Assembly: GCA_963575745.1 (NCBI GenBank)
Contig: CAUYUJ010002770.1
Location: forward strand, 21,925-85,924
Source of the DNA: Prorocentrum cordatum
Taxonomy: Eukaryota; Sar; Dinophyceae; Prorocentrales; Prorocentraceae
DNA length: 64,000 nt
Reading direction: 5' to 3'
This document shows, piece by piece, positions 31,061 to 41,589 of the stretch. The notes beneath the pieces were generated by a model, which was given only the letters and a program-made list of their open reading frames with translations, was not told the origin of the DNA and ran no database searches. The translations under genes were made by a program, and so were the position numbers. The stretch's first letter is position 1. The number at the start of each line of letters is the position of its first letter.

Positions 31061-31679
31061 TTGGGACCGCGCTCGCCCCTTCGACTTCTCGGCTCGCCTC
31101 CCGCCGATGTTCTTGTCGCCCTTCGACTTTCGGAGGCTCCTCCGGGGGTCCTGGGTCCAGTGCTCCAGCCTCTCCAGAGCGCTTCAAGTGGCCGACATCG
31201 GTAATTTTTCAAAGGTTTTGGAGAGATTTAGCCTTTTCGGCTGTCCGACGTTCCAAGACGGCCCAATAGGCCCCCAAGAGCGCCCAAAGACGGTCCAAGA
31301 GGGCCACCAGACGACCCCAGAGGCGCCCAAGACAGCCCAAGAGAGCCCCAAGACGGCCCCAAGATGCGCCCAAGAGGGGACCACGAATCCAAAATTCTAC
31401 CCTCCCGCTTGAAGAGTGCCCCAGGAGGCCCCAAGGAGCCCCCAAGAGGCCCCAGGAGGCCCCCGAGAGGCACCCAGGAGGCCCAAACGAGGCTTCAAAA
31501 GGTCACAAAACAGCCCCGAGGAAGGCCCCACTACGGCCCCAAAACGGTCACCGAGAAGATGCGAAACTGCGTTCACGACGTTCCCGACAGGCCAACCACG
31601 AGATCCAAACCAACACCCATGAGGCCTCTGACCCACCACCTAGGGCACCCGCCGCCCGTTCGCCGTCCGCGTAGCACGC

Positions 31680-31950
31680 ACCACTTTGTGCTCAACAGCT
31701 TCAGTCTCCAAGACAACACCCTGTAGTCAACAGCCCCCGTCTTCAAGGCAACACCCTGTGCTCAACAAGCTCCCGCTGCAAGAGAGCACCCTTAAGGAAT
31801 TCATTCAAATCCCGACCCGCCCGCCCGCCCGCCACCCGCCCGCCCGCCGCCCGCCTGGCCGCTCGCCCGCCTTCCGCGTAGCACGCGCCACCCTGCACTC
31901 AACAGCCTCCGCCTCCAAGACAACACCTAGCATTCAACAGCCCCCAGCGC
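31680..31950. repeat. CACCCTGTGCTCAACAGCC repeats
   Basis: Roughly 35-bp units with CTCAACAGC, CTCC and CAAGACAACACC recur about five times. A CCCGCCCG stretch separates the last copies (31820-31870). Confidence 0.65.
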
Positions 31951-32469
31951 TCCCGGGACTGCCCAGGTCCGCTCCCAAACGCGCCACGACACGCCAAGAG
32001 GGCCCTAAAGCTTGCCAAGACAGCCTCAAGAGGCCCCGGACACGCCGAAGATGGCCTCAGGACGGCCGACGACGCCGCCAAAACGCCCCAAGAGCGCCTC
32101 CAGAGGCCCCTCCACAGGGCCCCGCATTTTTGCGCTATCGCATGTTCCGCCTCCCCACGGTCCCGGACGGCGTCAGAGGCCGTTCAGATCGCTCCAAGAC
32201 GGCCGAAGAGGCCCCCAAGAAAGACCAGAGACGGCCCAGGAGGCTCCCCAGATAATTCAACAGGGCTTCGAGAGCGCCCCAAGAGAGCCCCAAGAGCGAC
32301 CCAAGAGGGCCGAAGAGCGCGACATTTCAAGGTCTCCAGCCTGAGAGGCTCCTAGGACGCCCCCGGAGGCCATCAAGAGGCTCCCAAGAAGCCCCGTGAG
32401 GCTCCCAAGAGGCCCCCCGGAAGCCCCAATGAGTTCCCAAGGGGCCCCAGGGAGGCCCCCTGCGGGCCC

Positions 32470-32830
32470 CCAAGAGACTTCGGTAAATCGTATTTCCCAG
32501 AGCTTTCAGGGAACATGATTCCTTGGGCTTCCGTCCACCGCCCCAACCATGTTTCTAATAGGCTCGCCGACAAGGCCAAAAAAAGCCCCTCGGTAAGCCC
32601 CCAGAGGCCCCCCTGTTAGGAGAGCCGAACAAATTATGTTCCCGGAAAGCTTCCCGGGAACATGATTCTCGGGTTGCCGCCTTCTCCCCAAACCATGTTC
32701 CCTAAACGCCCGCCAGGGTAAAAACACGAGAGCCCCAAGCAGCGCTACCTGCCGTCACGCTCGGAAACGCGTCAGGTTCCGAAGCCTCCGGAGGCGCCCA
32801 ACGACACCCCAACAAATCATGTTCCCAGGA
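32470..32830. repeat. GGGAACATGATTC / CCATGTTCC modules
   Basis: Two units of about 140 bp and a partial third, each with AAATYRTRTTYCC, GGGAACATGATTC and CCAACCATGTTYC, embedded in the satellite. Confidence 0.6.
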
Positions 32831-33986
32831 AGTCTTACGGTCAGTGCCGCCGACGTTGAAGGAGGACGGTCCAGGACTCCCAGAAATCTCCCAAACAGGC
32901 TTCCAAGAGGGCGCCGAGACAGCCCAGGGCCGCCCCCACACGGCCCAAGAAAGCCCCAACACAAACGAAAAGGGCCGCAAGAGGCCCCCAGGAGGCCCCG
33001 AAACGAGGACATATCGTTCGAACGCGCCCAAGATGGCCCCCAGGCGGCCCACAAGGCTTCCAACACGGCCCAAAGGGACGCCAAAATCATTGATTGTCCT
33101 TCGATTTTTGATGGACACACCCCACGAGGGCGCCGAGACGGCCCACGAGGGCGCCGAGACGGCCCAGGGACGCCCTGCCGCGGGCACGAGGTGGGGCCCG
33201 GGATGGGGCCCTCGCGCCGGGAGGCCCGGGGGCCCTGCCGTGGCGCTGGGGGCTTTGTAAAGTCGCCAGAAGACGACCCTGGATTGCCAGAAATGGCGTT
33301 TCCACACAACGAACACGACCAATGACCGCCCGAGATCACCCCAGAATTGGTCCCTGACTGTCCAAGAGGCTTCCAAGACGCCCCAAGAGGTCTCCAAGAT
33401 GGCTCCCAAGGAGCCCCAGGAGGCACAACTAATTTGTTTTCCTTTGGTTTTTGATCGATTTTCGAGTTCTCGCCTTTTGAGTTTCCTGACGCCCTCGACG
33501 GCCCAAGAGGCTTCAATTTCCGCTCCAAGGCATCCCCAGAGGCCTCGAAGACGGTCTCAAGACAGCCCACGGGGGTCCCAAGACGGTTCCAGAGGCGTCC
33601 AAGGCGGAGCGAGAGGGCCCCAACACGGCCCCAAGATGGAGGGTTGACACGACCCGAAAATCCGAGTCTTCCATCCCGAGAGGCTCTCAGGAGGCCCCGC
33701 GAAGCCCTAACAGGCTGCAAGAGGCCCCAAGAAGCCCCCCCAGGGGGCCGAAGCGTATCCAAGAGGCCTCCCACGAAGGCCCCAAGAGGCACAAATCCAT
33801 GTCTTGCCGTAAGTGTTTGATTGATGTTAGAGTTTTCAGCCTTTTGGTGTCCTGACGCTCCAAGACGGCCCAAAAGGCCTCCAAGACCAATCCAAGATAG
33901 CCCATGAGGCCTCCAACAGGGCCCAAGACAGCCCGAGAGGGCACCAATACAGCCGCAAGGGGGGCCCAAGAGGGGTAAGACGAACC

Positions 33987-34041
33987 TCCGTAGCCATTTT
34001 GGCTCAAGCCATTGTGACTCAAGCCACTTTTGGCTTCATCG
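33987..34041 (+). other. Genomic dinoflagellate spliced-leader sequence plus two decayed relics
   Basis: Positions 33987-34008 match all 22 nt of the DinoSL consensus (first base T; ends TTTTGGCTCAAG). It is followed at once by CCATTGTGACTCAAG (34009-34023), which is the last 15 nt of the leader with two changes. Then comes CCACTTTTGGCTTCATC (34024-34040), a more decayed third copy. In a true SL RNA gene a GT donor would follow the leader; here another leader tail follows, so this is reverse-transcribed mRNA reinserted in the genome. It is in sense orientation, 168 nt before the start of the next gene, and breaks satellite module B after CGAACC. Confidence 0.93.
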
Positions 34042-34176
34042 TTGGGGCCCCGGTGATGAGCAAGTGACCAGCGCAACCTTTGCGGCTCGCGCCTCGTCAG
34101 AGGATCCCCACATCGGTTGTGCGTTTTCTGACCTGGCGGTCGACATCGCTCTGGCTGGAAAAACCAGCGAGCGGTG

Positions 34177-36450
34177 ATGAGATTGGTGCTATTATGCTTG
34201 TGCTTATTTGGCTTCTCTGAGTTTCAACCCGCCCTTGCGTCCTCCGAGGCGGGCGTCACTTGTAACCCGCAGTGGTGCCGGGATTATGCCAGAGACTGCT
34301 TGGCTGGAACAGAATCACAGCCATGCTCATGCGAGAAGGGCGTCTGGCGCGTTATTGACAAACCTTCGCATGTATCAGCTTTTGCACCACGGTTTTATCG
34401 CTTCACATGTTGTACGGAAGACGACCCATACAACACAAGCAAACTTGCCCGTTTCACGTTTGATAGAGATGCTTGTGGAGATTACAGCAGCACGCATATG
34501 TTTGTCGCTTCCATTCTGACTGCAATCGCATTCGCCACAGGAGCAATATTGTGGAAAGGATGTCGAGTTTGCCATGGGTATGTCCACAGGCCAGCCAAGA
34601 TAATAGCGCAGGATGAGAACGTGGAGAACTCGACCAACGTGCTAGATGGAGGCCGATTGCATGACAGCATTCCTCCACATCGTTGGTGCGTTACGCGGGC
34701 GGACCTGCAGCAGTTCAGGAGATTAGTGCGGCGGGCAGTTTTGGATGGACGCATCCAGCCCACGGAAGCAGACCTGTTCGATCCAAGAGATGACGTGATA
34801 GGACCATGCGTTTACAGCGTCACCGATCAGTACGTCACACCCGTCACTGCCCGCGCAGGGAATCCGAGCTGGGCGCTGATGCTTCACCCAGATGGCCTCG
34901 CGTGTGACCTTTTCATTACACATAGCTGGAAAGAAGGCATTTATGAGCTTGTCGACAAAGTCATCTACTCGTGGCCTGCTGGGAAACGACATGTGTATCT
35001 ATGTTTCCTGTCTAACCCACAGAACCTCGATATTGCGCGTCTCGTATCGAGCCCAAACGATTCTCCGTTTGCCCGCGCGCTACGCTCGGCAACGGACATG
35101 ATGGTCGTGTCCAACCGCAGAGAAAGTATTTATAGCAGGGTTTGGTGCACTTACGAGGCCCACTTGGCATACACCTTGGACAAGCGAATCTTCTGCGCGA
35201 CAAGTCCAATTCATGACTTTTGGCATCGCGTCGCATCCCAACTCGGTGTATGCCTCGTTGGGCTAAGCATTGGCGCTGCGTGCCTTCTTCTTCTTACTTT
35301 CATCGCCTTCGAGCACTTCGCGTTACTTGTCAGGAACCTGTTGATTTTGGTATTGTGTTGTACCACGACGACCTGGAAATACCACATGAAAATCCCATGG
35401 GGCACTGCTTGCCGCCGTTCTAGTTGCGTGGCGGTCCTTTTTGGTGGTATCGGCGTGGGCTTCGTATGGCAAGTGGACATGACGTACTCAATGAATTGGT
35501 TTGGCGCCCTGCTGTTTTTGGCTTTCGGCCTCTGCGTGGAAGCTGACCGTTTATGGGCGGTCGTTGCCGTTCGAGAGAAAGTGAATCTGTCGTTGGGCTA
35601 CACGGGCCACATTCGTGACGCACAGTGTTCTGTGCCTGCAGACGGCGAACTGATTCGCGGCGAACTACAGGAGGAAACCCAAGAGATCGCTGTAGACCAA
35701 AGCGTGGAATGTCTGATTTGCACAGGTCTCTCCACCAAGCTCTTGCGCGACACGGCGCAGCGAGTCGGCAAATTGGGTAATGTTACCAATTGGAATTTGG
35801 CTTCGATAGTCGGGCATGTGGGTGGAATTTGGGTGTGGCTTCCTGCTCATTCGACTGGGAGCGACGTCTGCACTGTGGATCATGGCATCTCGGCTTTCAT
35901 CTGCATCCTTCAAGGAGTGACTTGGTCAGTCTTGTTTGTTTTCGTGTTGAGCACAGACCGGAAGGCATTTGCAGCGACGTCTGTCGTCACTTTGCTCGTT
36001 TGCTTACCGATAAGGGCTGTCAGCATTTGTGCCTTCGTGTTCTCCATTGCTCTGGTCATGGGGCCCTTGGTGCTGTTACTCACGCTGGCAGGGCCTGCCA
36101 ACGTCGCTCGTGTGCCTCTTGTAGGCCCCGCACTTGTTCGATGTTTCATAGGCGACTGGGATATGCGCAATTCTTGCGCACGCCGTTCCGAGCGTGAACG
36201 CCGGCGATTTTCCAAGGAGCTCTCGGATTCTCAGCATAAACTTGCGTCTATCTATGGCAAGCTCGAGCAAGATCTGACCCGAGACTCGCGCCCGAGCTTA
36301 ACCAGTACGCCTTCAGACCTCGAAGGAACCTCGTCCACAAATCGCATGGGCCGAACAAGCTCGGTTTCCAGTTGCGGAGGCGACTCGCCCAAAACCCGCC
36401 AAAGCGGTTCGGGAATTGTTTCAAGCAGCCAACTCTTGCAGGCCCTCTGA
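34177..36450 (+). CDS. Multi-pass membrane protein with TIR-like domain; intronless spliced-leader retrogene
   Basis: A 757-aa single frame from ATG 34177 to TGA 36448-36450. Residues 1-21 form a signal peptide (RLVLLCLCLFGFSEFQPALA). A Cys-rich lumenal or extracellular part follows (Cys at about 29, 34, 41, 50, 52, 78, 79, 100). One membrane span lies at about 108-126. The next region holds a TIR-like fold: LACDLFITHSWKEGIYELVD (about 242-261), HVYLCFLSNPQN, and SIYSRVWCTYEAHLAY (about 317-332), with the W-C-x-x-E pattern of TIR domains. Its Glu (about 327) corresponds to the catalytic Glu of NAD-cleaving TIRs if the fold is right; that is inference. Several spans follow (about 356-396, 416-465, 541-556, 571-592, 599-640). 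The Ser/Thr-rich tail (after 660) is probably cytosolic. Lack of introns and the upstream leader relics mark it as a retrocopy. The frame is intact, so it is probably still functional or recent. Confidence 0.85.
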   Translation: MRLVLLCLCLFGFSEFQPALASSEAGVTCNPQWCRDYARDCLAGTESQPCSCEKGVWRVIDKPSHVSAFAPRFYRFTCCTEDDPYNTSKLARFTFDRDACGDYSSTHMFVASILTAIAFATGAILWKGCRVCHGYVHRPAKIIAQDENVENSTNVLDGGRLHDSIPPHRWCVTRADLQQFRRLVRRAVLDGRIQPTEADLFDPRDDVIGPCVYSVTDQYVTPVTARAGNPSWALMLHPDGLACDLFITHSWKEGIYELVDKVIYSWPAGKRHVYLCFLSNPQNLDIARLVSSPNDSPFARALRSATDMMVVSNRRESIYSRVWCTYEAHLAYTLDKRIFCATSPIHDFWHRVASQLGVCLVGLSIGAACLLLLTFIAFEHFALLVRNLLILVLCCTTTTWKYHMKIPWGTACRRSSCVAVLFGGIGVGFVWQVDMTYSMNWFGALLFLAFGLCVEADRLWAVVAVREKVNLSLGYTGHIRDAQCSVPADGELIRGELQEETQEIAVDQSVECLICTGLSTKLLRDTAQRVGKLGNVTNWNLASIVGHVGGIWVWLPAHSTGSDVCTVDHGISAFICILQGVTWSVLFVFVLSTDRKAFAATSVVTLLVCLPIRAVSICAFVFSIALVMGPLVLLLTLAGPANVARVPLVGPALVRCFIGDWDMRNSCARRSERERRRFSKELSDSQHKLASIYGKLEQDLTRDSRPSLTSTPSDLEGTSSTNRMGRTSSVSSCGGDSPKTRQSGSGIVSSSQLLQAL

Positions 36451-37790
36451 CCTTTCGAGGCATTGCTTCTAATACCTCCATGAACGCATGTGCAGGCAAG
36501 CAGCGCGTCAGCGGGATGTCAGATTCAGCGGCGCTGAATATACGTATATTCGTGCATATATATAGATATATTTATATTGTATCGGAGTGGATGGTATGCT
36601 ATCACACCGTGAGGAGGCATGACGAAAACGGTCCGGGCAAGTCCCAGCAGGACCCGAGACACCTCAAGAGAGTTCCTGTGCCTTCCATATATTTTCTGCC
36701 TCCTGTCTCTGTCCTTCATCCTCCCTGCTGCACGTGCTCCGCCACCTGGCGTGACAGCGCGTGAATTATGCTTTAAGGCAGTTTGTTCTCCGTCCTCTGG
36801 CATTTCCTCGTTTCTTCTGCACGTGCTCCGCCTGCACGCGTGGCAGCGCGTGCATTCTATTTCAGGGCAGTTTTTGCCCCGTCCCTCGTCATCCCTCGTG
36901 CTTCCCGCACACGTTTGGCCAGACAGGCCAAGAACATCCAAGGAAGCCCTGCGACATCCCATGACCGGCCCAAGACGGACACAGCCCTCCTCCGACCGCG
37001 AGTCGCCCGGAAACCCCGGCCCTTCGTCTCATCATAGCGCCAGAGATGCAGGCGCGCGCCGTCAAGTTCTACAGCTGCGCGATCGTGCCCCGATTGAGGG
37101 GCTCGAGTCGCCCGCCCGCTCGGCGCGACGGCTCTCGCGCGGCCTGCGGGCGGTCCGAGGGCCACCTGCGGTGTCTTTCACTGCTGCTCGCTCGTGGCAG
37201 ACAGCTTCCCTGCCCTCCCCCTGGCGCTCGGAAGGCGGTTTCTGGCCCTGGTGGCTCCGTCGTTCGTGTGCTAGGAGGTGGCCTTCGGTGGTTGTTGGCC
37301 TCCCGCAGGCTCTTCGGTCATGTATTCGAGGGTTGAAGAGAGAGCGCCTCTGGGGAACAAAAAAAATATTCACTGCGTGGAGCTCCCCATATGTGCATCT
37401 CATGTTTTATGTCATGCCGTGGTGAGCGTCTGTCATGAGCGGTCGACTACAATAGCGCGTCCACGTGGGCGACAGGGCCGACGAAAACGAGTGATCCCTA
37501 ATGCGAGTGATTGCGTATGAGTCAGAGTGAGCTTTGAGTATGGTTGAATGCGAGCCTCTTCCTCTTCATCCCCCCTCCTCAGCTGCCAGGCCTTCCCCTT
37601 TTCAGCCCGTGGTAGCTTTGGAGCTTCCCATATGTGCATATGTTGTAGGATAGTTGGCAGTGGGGTATGTAAGACGAGCGTTTAGCCACACAAGGCCATA
37701 AGTGCATGTCATGTTGGAGGATAGTGCCACGGTGAGCATTTCCAACGATCCCTGCACACAACCACCGCCCCCCCCCTCGCAGTCACCCCC
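36451..37790. other. Retrogene 3' flank; tandem repeat of about 90 bp; no other gene
   Basis: A TATACGTATATTCG stretch lies near 36538. Two copies of a unit of about 90 bp (TGCACGTGCTCCGCC ... GGCAGCGCGTG/GACAGCGCGTG ... GGCAGTTT) lie at about 36730-36900. GGCCCAAGACGGACAC at about 36967 may mark where satellite resumes. No poly(A) tail that would define the retrogene end was found. Confidence 0.5.
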
Positions 37791-37796
37791 TATGAA

Positions 37797-37803
37797 TATA
37801 TAC

Positions 37804-37845
<42 letters not shown>
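37797..37845. repeat. (AT)n microsatellite
   Basis: TATA repeats. A CTC-rich tract follows at 37900-38050. Confidence 0.9.
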
Positions 37846-37847
<2 letters not shown>

Positions 37848-38059
37848 TGGACTTCGGAACAAACGTTCTGCTCGCGTCAAGGACCTTCGAGCGAAGCGCC
37901 CTCCTCCTCCTCCTGTTCCTCCGCCCCCTCCCTTCTCCTGCTCCTGCTCCTCCTCCTCATCCTCGTGCCCCCCCTCCCCCTCCGCACCCCCATGCCCTTC
38001 CTCACGATCCCCCGCCTCCTCCTCCTCATCCTGTTCCTCCTCCTCATCCTCGTTCCTGT

Positions 38060-39290
38060 CATTTCCCTCCCTGTTGAGCCCAGAAACAAGCGAACCGCCT
38101 GACACATCCCCACAATATGGCCGCGAACGTGCCCGTGCAACCACCCCTGGCGGCACCCCATAGGGGTGCTGCAACCAGCGCCCCGCTTATGGCATCATGC
38201 ACATCTGCTCTCCACGCGAAGGTTGTTGGGCCCCAGAAACAAGCGATCCGCCTGAGACATCCCCGACAAATGGGCCGCGAACGAGCCCGTGCAACCACCC
38301 CTGGCGGCTGCCCCTTAGGGGTGCTGAAACCAGCGCCCCGCCTGAAACATCCCCACGATCTGCTCTCCAAGCGAAAGATGTTGAGCCCGGAAACAAGCAA
38401 ACCGCTTAAGACATCCCCACAACATGGCCGCGAACGAGCCCGTGCAACCACCCCTGGCGGCTTATGAAGGGGAAGAAAATCCCCTTAGGGGTGCTGAAAC
38501 CAGCGCCCCGCCTGATACATCCTCACAATCTGCTCTCCAAGCGAAGGATGTTGGGCCCAGAAACAAGCAAACCGCCTGAGACATCCCCACAAAATGGCCG
38601 CGAACGAGCCCGTGCAACCACCCCTGGCGGCTCCCCTTAGGGGTGCTGAAACCATCGCCCCGCCTGAGACATCCTCACAATCTGCTCTCCAAGCAAAGGA
38701 TGTTGAGCCCAGAAACAAGCAAACCGCCTGAGACATCCCCACAAAATGGCCGCGAACGAGCCCGTGCAACCATCCCTGGCGGCTCCCCTTAGGGGTGCTG
38801 AAATGAGCGCCTCGCTCGAGACATCCTCCAAATCTGCTCCGAAAGCGAAGGATGTTGGGCACAGAAACAGGCAAACCGCCTGAGACATCCCCACAATATG
38901 GCCGCGAACGAGCCCGTGCAACCACCCCTGGCGGCTCCCCTTAGGGGTGCTGAAACCAGCGCCCCGCCTGAGACATCCTCACAATCTGCTCTCCGAGCGA
39001 AGGATGTTGGGCCCAGAAACAAGCAAACCGCCTGAGACATCCCCACAAAATGGCCGCGAACGAGCCCGTGCAACCACCCCTGGCGGCTCCCCTTATGGGT
39101 GCTGAAATGAGCGCCTCGCTCGAGACATCCTCCAAATCTGCTCCGAAAGCGAAGGATGTTGGGCACAGAAACAGGCAAACCGCCTGAGACATCCCCACAA
39201 AATGGCCGCGAACGAGCCCGTGCAACCACCCCTGGCGGCTCACCTTAGGGGTGCTGAAACCAGCGCCCCGCCTGAGACATCCTCACAAAT
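38060..39290. repeat. 152-bp satellite, about eight units
   Basis: CCCCTTAGGG landmarks at 38311, 38481, 38633, 38785, 38937, 39089 and 39241 give an exact 152-bp period after the first longer units. Each unit has two copies of CCGCCTGAGACATCC(C/T)CACAA. Units alternate between two types (GAAACCAGCGCCCC and GAAATGAGCGCCTC), so a 304-bp higher-order repeat is visible from 38785 on. Minus-strand open frames are repeat artefacts. Confidence 0.95.
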
Positions 39291-39291
39291 C

Positions 39292-39530
39292 TTATGTGTG
39301 TTGAGTAAATCTGAGTATGAGTAGGTCTGAGTATGAGTATGCCTGAGTATGCGTAAGTCTGTGTATGAGTAAGTCTGTGTATGAGTAATTCTGGGTATGA
39401 GTAGGTCTGTGTATGAGAAACTCTGTGTATGTGTACGTCTGGGTATGAGTAAGTCTGAGTATGAGTAATACTGTGTATGAGTAAGTCTGGGTATGAGTAA
39501 GTCTGTGTACTAGCCGGCCGCTCTGCGGTT
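39292..39530. repeat. GTATGAGTAAGTCT minisatellite
   Basis: Twelve- to 18-bp units alternating TCTGAGTATGAGTA and TCTGTGTATGAGTA. Confidence 0.9.
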
Positions 39531-39593
39531 GATCGGGAGTTTCTGTATATAGAAGAAGGTGCGTGCGCCTGTTGGCGAGGGTGAGGATGAGGT

Positions 39594-39730
39594 TCCTCCT
39601 CCTCCTCCTCCTCCTCCTCCTCCTCCTCCATCCTTCTCTTGCCTCCGTCTGTCCTCCTCCACCCCGCAGCTCCATCAGCTTCTCCTCCTCCTCCTCCTCC
39701 TCCTCCTCCTCCTCCTCCTCCTCCTCCTCA
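39594..39730. repeat. (CTC)n microsatellite
   Basis: Two CTC blocks around a short unique segment. Confidence 0.95.
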
Positions 39731-39739
39731 TTCCTCCTC

Positions 39740-41440
39740 TGGGCACCTCCCCCGGGGCGCGGATCCACCGGATCTGTCCGGATCTGTCCGGAAACGGTGC
39801 GGGAGGCCGCTCTGGGCTCCTCTGGGCACCTCCCCCGGGGCCGGTTTTGTGAGGATGTCTCAAGCGAGGGCGCCGGTTTGGGATTCGTCGGCGGATCCAC
39901 CGGCGGATCTGTCCAGAACGGTGCCGGAGGCCGCTCTGGGCTCCATGGGCACCTCCCCCGGGGCCGGTTTGGGATTCGTCGGCGGATCCACCGGATCCAG
40001 CGGATCTGTCCGGAAACGGTGCTGGCACCTCCCCCGGGGCCGGTTTTGTGAGGATGTCTCAAGCGAGGGCGCCGGTTTGGGATTCGTCACCGGATCCAGC
40101 GGATCCAGCGGATCCACCGGATCTGTCCGTAAACGGTGCCGGAGGCCGCTCTGGGCTCCTCTGGGCACCTCCCCCGGGGCCGGTTTTGTGAGGATGTCTC
40201 AAGCGAGGGCGCCGGTTTGGGATTCGTCACCGGATCCAGCGGATCCACCGGATCTGTCCGGAAACAGTGCCGGAGGCCGCTCTGGGCTCCTCTGGGCACC
40301 TCCCCCGGGGCCGGTTTTGTGAGGATGTCTCAAACGAGGGCGCCGGTTTGGGATTCGTCACCGGATCCAGCGGATCCAGCGGATCCACCGGATCTGTCCG
40401 GAAACGGTGCCGGAGGCCGCTCTTGGCTCCTCTGGGCACCTCCCCCGGGGCCGGTTTTGTGAGGATGTCTCAAGCGAGGGCGCCGGTTTGGGATTCGTCG
40501 GCGGATCCACCGGATCCACCGGATCTGTCCCGAAACGGTGCCGGAGGCCGCTCTGGGCTCCTCTGGGCACCTCCCCCGGGGCCGGTTTTGTGAGGATGTC
40601 TCAAGCGAGGGCGCCGGTTTGGATTCGTCGGCGGATCATCCAGCGGATCTGTCCGGAAAACGGTGGCGAGGGCCGCTTCTGGCTCCTCGTGGGCAACTTC
40701 CCCACTTCCCCCGGGGAGGTTTTGTATGATGGTCTCAGCGAGGGCGCCGGTTTGGGATTCGTCGGCGGATCCACCGGATCTGTCCGGAAACGGTGCCGGA
40801 GGCGCTCTGGGCTCCTCTGGGCACCTCCCCCGGGGCCGGTTTTGTGAGGATGTCTCAAGCGAGGGCGCCGGTTTGGGATTCGTCGGCGGATCCACCGGAT
40901 CTGTCCGGAAACGGTGCCGGAGGCTGCTCTGGCTCCTCTGGGTACCTCCCCCGGGGCCGGTTTTGTGAGGATGTCTCAAGCGAGGGCGCCGGTTTGGGAT
41001 TCGTCGGCGGATCCACCGGATCTGTCCGGTAACGGTGCCGGAGGCTGCTCTGGGCTCCTCTGGGCACCTCCCCCGGGGCCGGTTTTGTGAGGATGTCTCA
41101 AGCGAGGGCGCCGGTTTGGGATTCGTCGGCGGATCCACCGGATCTGTCCGGTAACGGTGCCGGAGGCTGCTCTGGGCTCCTCTGGGCACCTCCCCCTGGG
41201 CCGGTTTTGTGAGGATGTCTCAAGCGAGGGCGCCGGTTTGGGATTCGTCGGCGGATCCACCGGATCCAGCGGATCTGTCCGGAAACGGTGCCGGAGGCTG
41301 ATCTGGGCTCCTCTGGGTACCTCCCCCGGGGCCGGTTTTGTGAGGATGTCTTAAGCGAGGGCGCCGGTTTGGGATTCGTCGGCGGATCCAGCGGATCTGT
41401 CCGGAAACGGTGCCGGAGGCCGCTCTGGGCTCCTGTGCTC
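39740..41440. repeat. Satellite with 121-141 bp units, about 12 copies
   Basis: Each unit has CACCTCCCCCGGGGCCGG, TTTTGTGAGGATGTCTCAAG, CGAGGGCGCCGGTTTGGG, one to three GGATCCAGC/GGATCCACC nonamers, and GATCTGTCCGGAAACGGTGC. Core copies are at about 39851, 40050, 40190, 40321, 40461, 40592, 40845, 40967, 41089, 41210 and 41340, with a degenerate one near 40722. Length differences come from the number of GGATCC nonamers. Confidence 0.95.
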
Positions 41441-41589
41441 CCCGCGCCGGGGGTGAGGATGACGGTAGTTCCGCAGAAACTTTCTCAAATGAGTAAGTCC
41501 GACAGGAGGGGAGGAGGAAAGAGGAGGAGGAAGGAGGAGAGGGAGTAGGAGGCGTCCAAGTAATAACAAGAACCCCATCTTGGGATATG

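Larger units (their letters stand above)
29440..33985 (+). repeat. CCAAGA-rich satellite with higher-order units of about 355-400 bp
   Basis: Most of the block is GGCCCAAGACGGCCCAAGAG-type repeats. Regular modules punctuate it. Module A is an AT-richer stretch of about 80 bp (AAGGTTTTGGATACATTTTG ... TTTTCAGCTTTCCGACGCTCC) at about 29703, 30100, 30467, 31200, 33075, 33430 and 33800. Module B is about 40 bp (GGGGAACCGCGAACC, GAAATTCGAGCC). Open frames on both strands arise because the short repeat has no stops. Embedded non-satellite inserts lie at 30840-31100, 31680-31950 and 32460-32830. Confidence 0.9.

Noticed and set aside
29473-33650. Long open frames on both strands across the CCAAGA satellite (e.g. 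300-400 codons of RGPQEAPK or GASWAVLGPSW type)
   Set aside because: The short repeat has no stop in any frame, so frames are open by composition. They cross module boundaries without any constraint, and the opposite strand is equally open.
33987-34008. Spliced-leader RNA gene
   Set aside because: No GT donor or Sm-site region follows the 22 nt; another leader tail follows at once, which fits a reinserted mRNA.
38485-41260. Open frames with repeated GLVRGHFVGMSQAVCLFLG or GAGLGFVGGSTGSVRKRC peptides
   Set aside because: They are translations of the 152-bp and 121-141 bp satellites; unit lengths are not multiples of three throughout, so no continuous repeat protein results.
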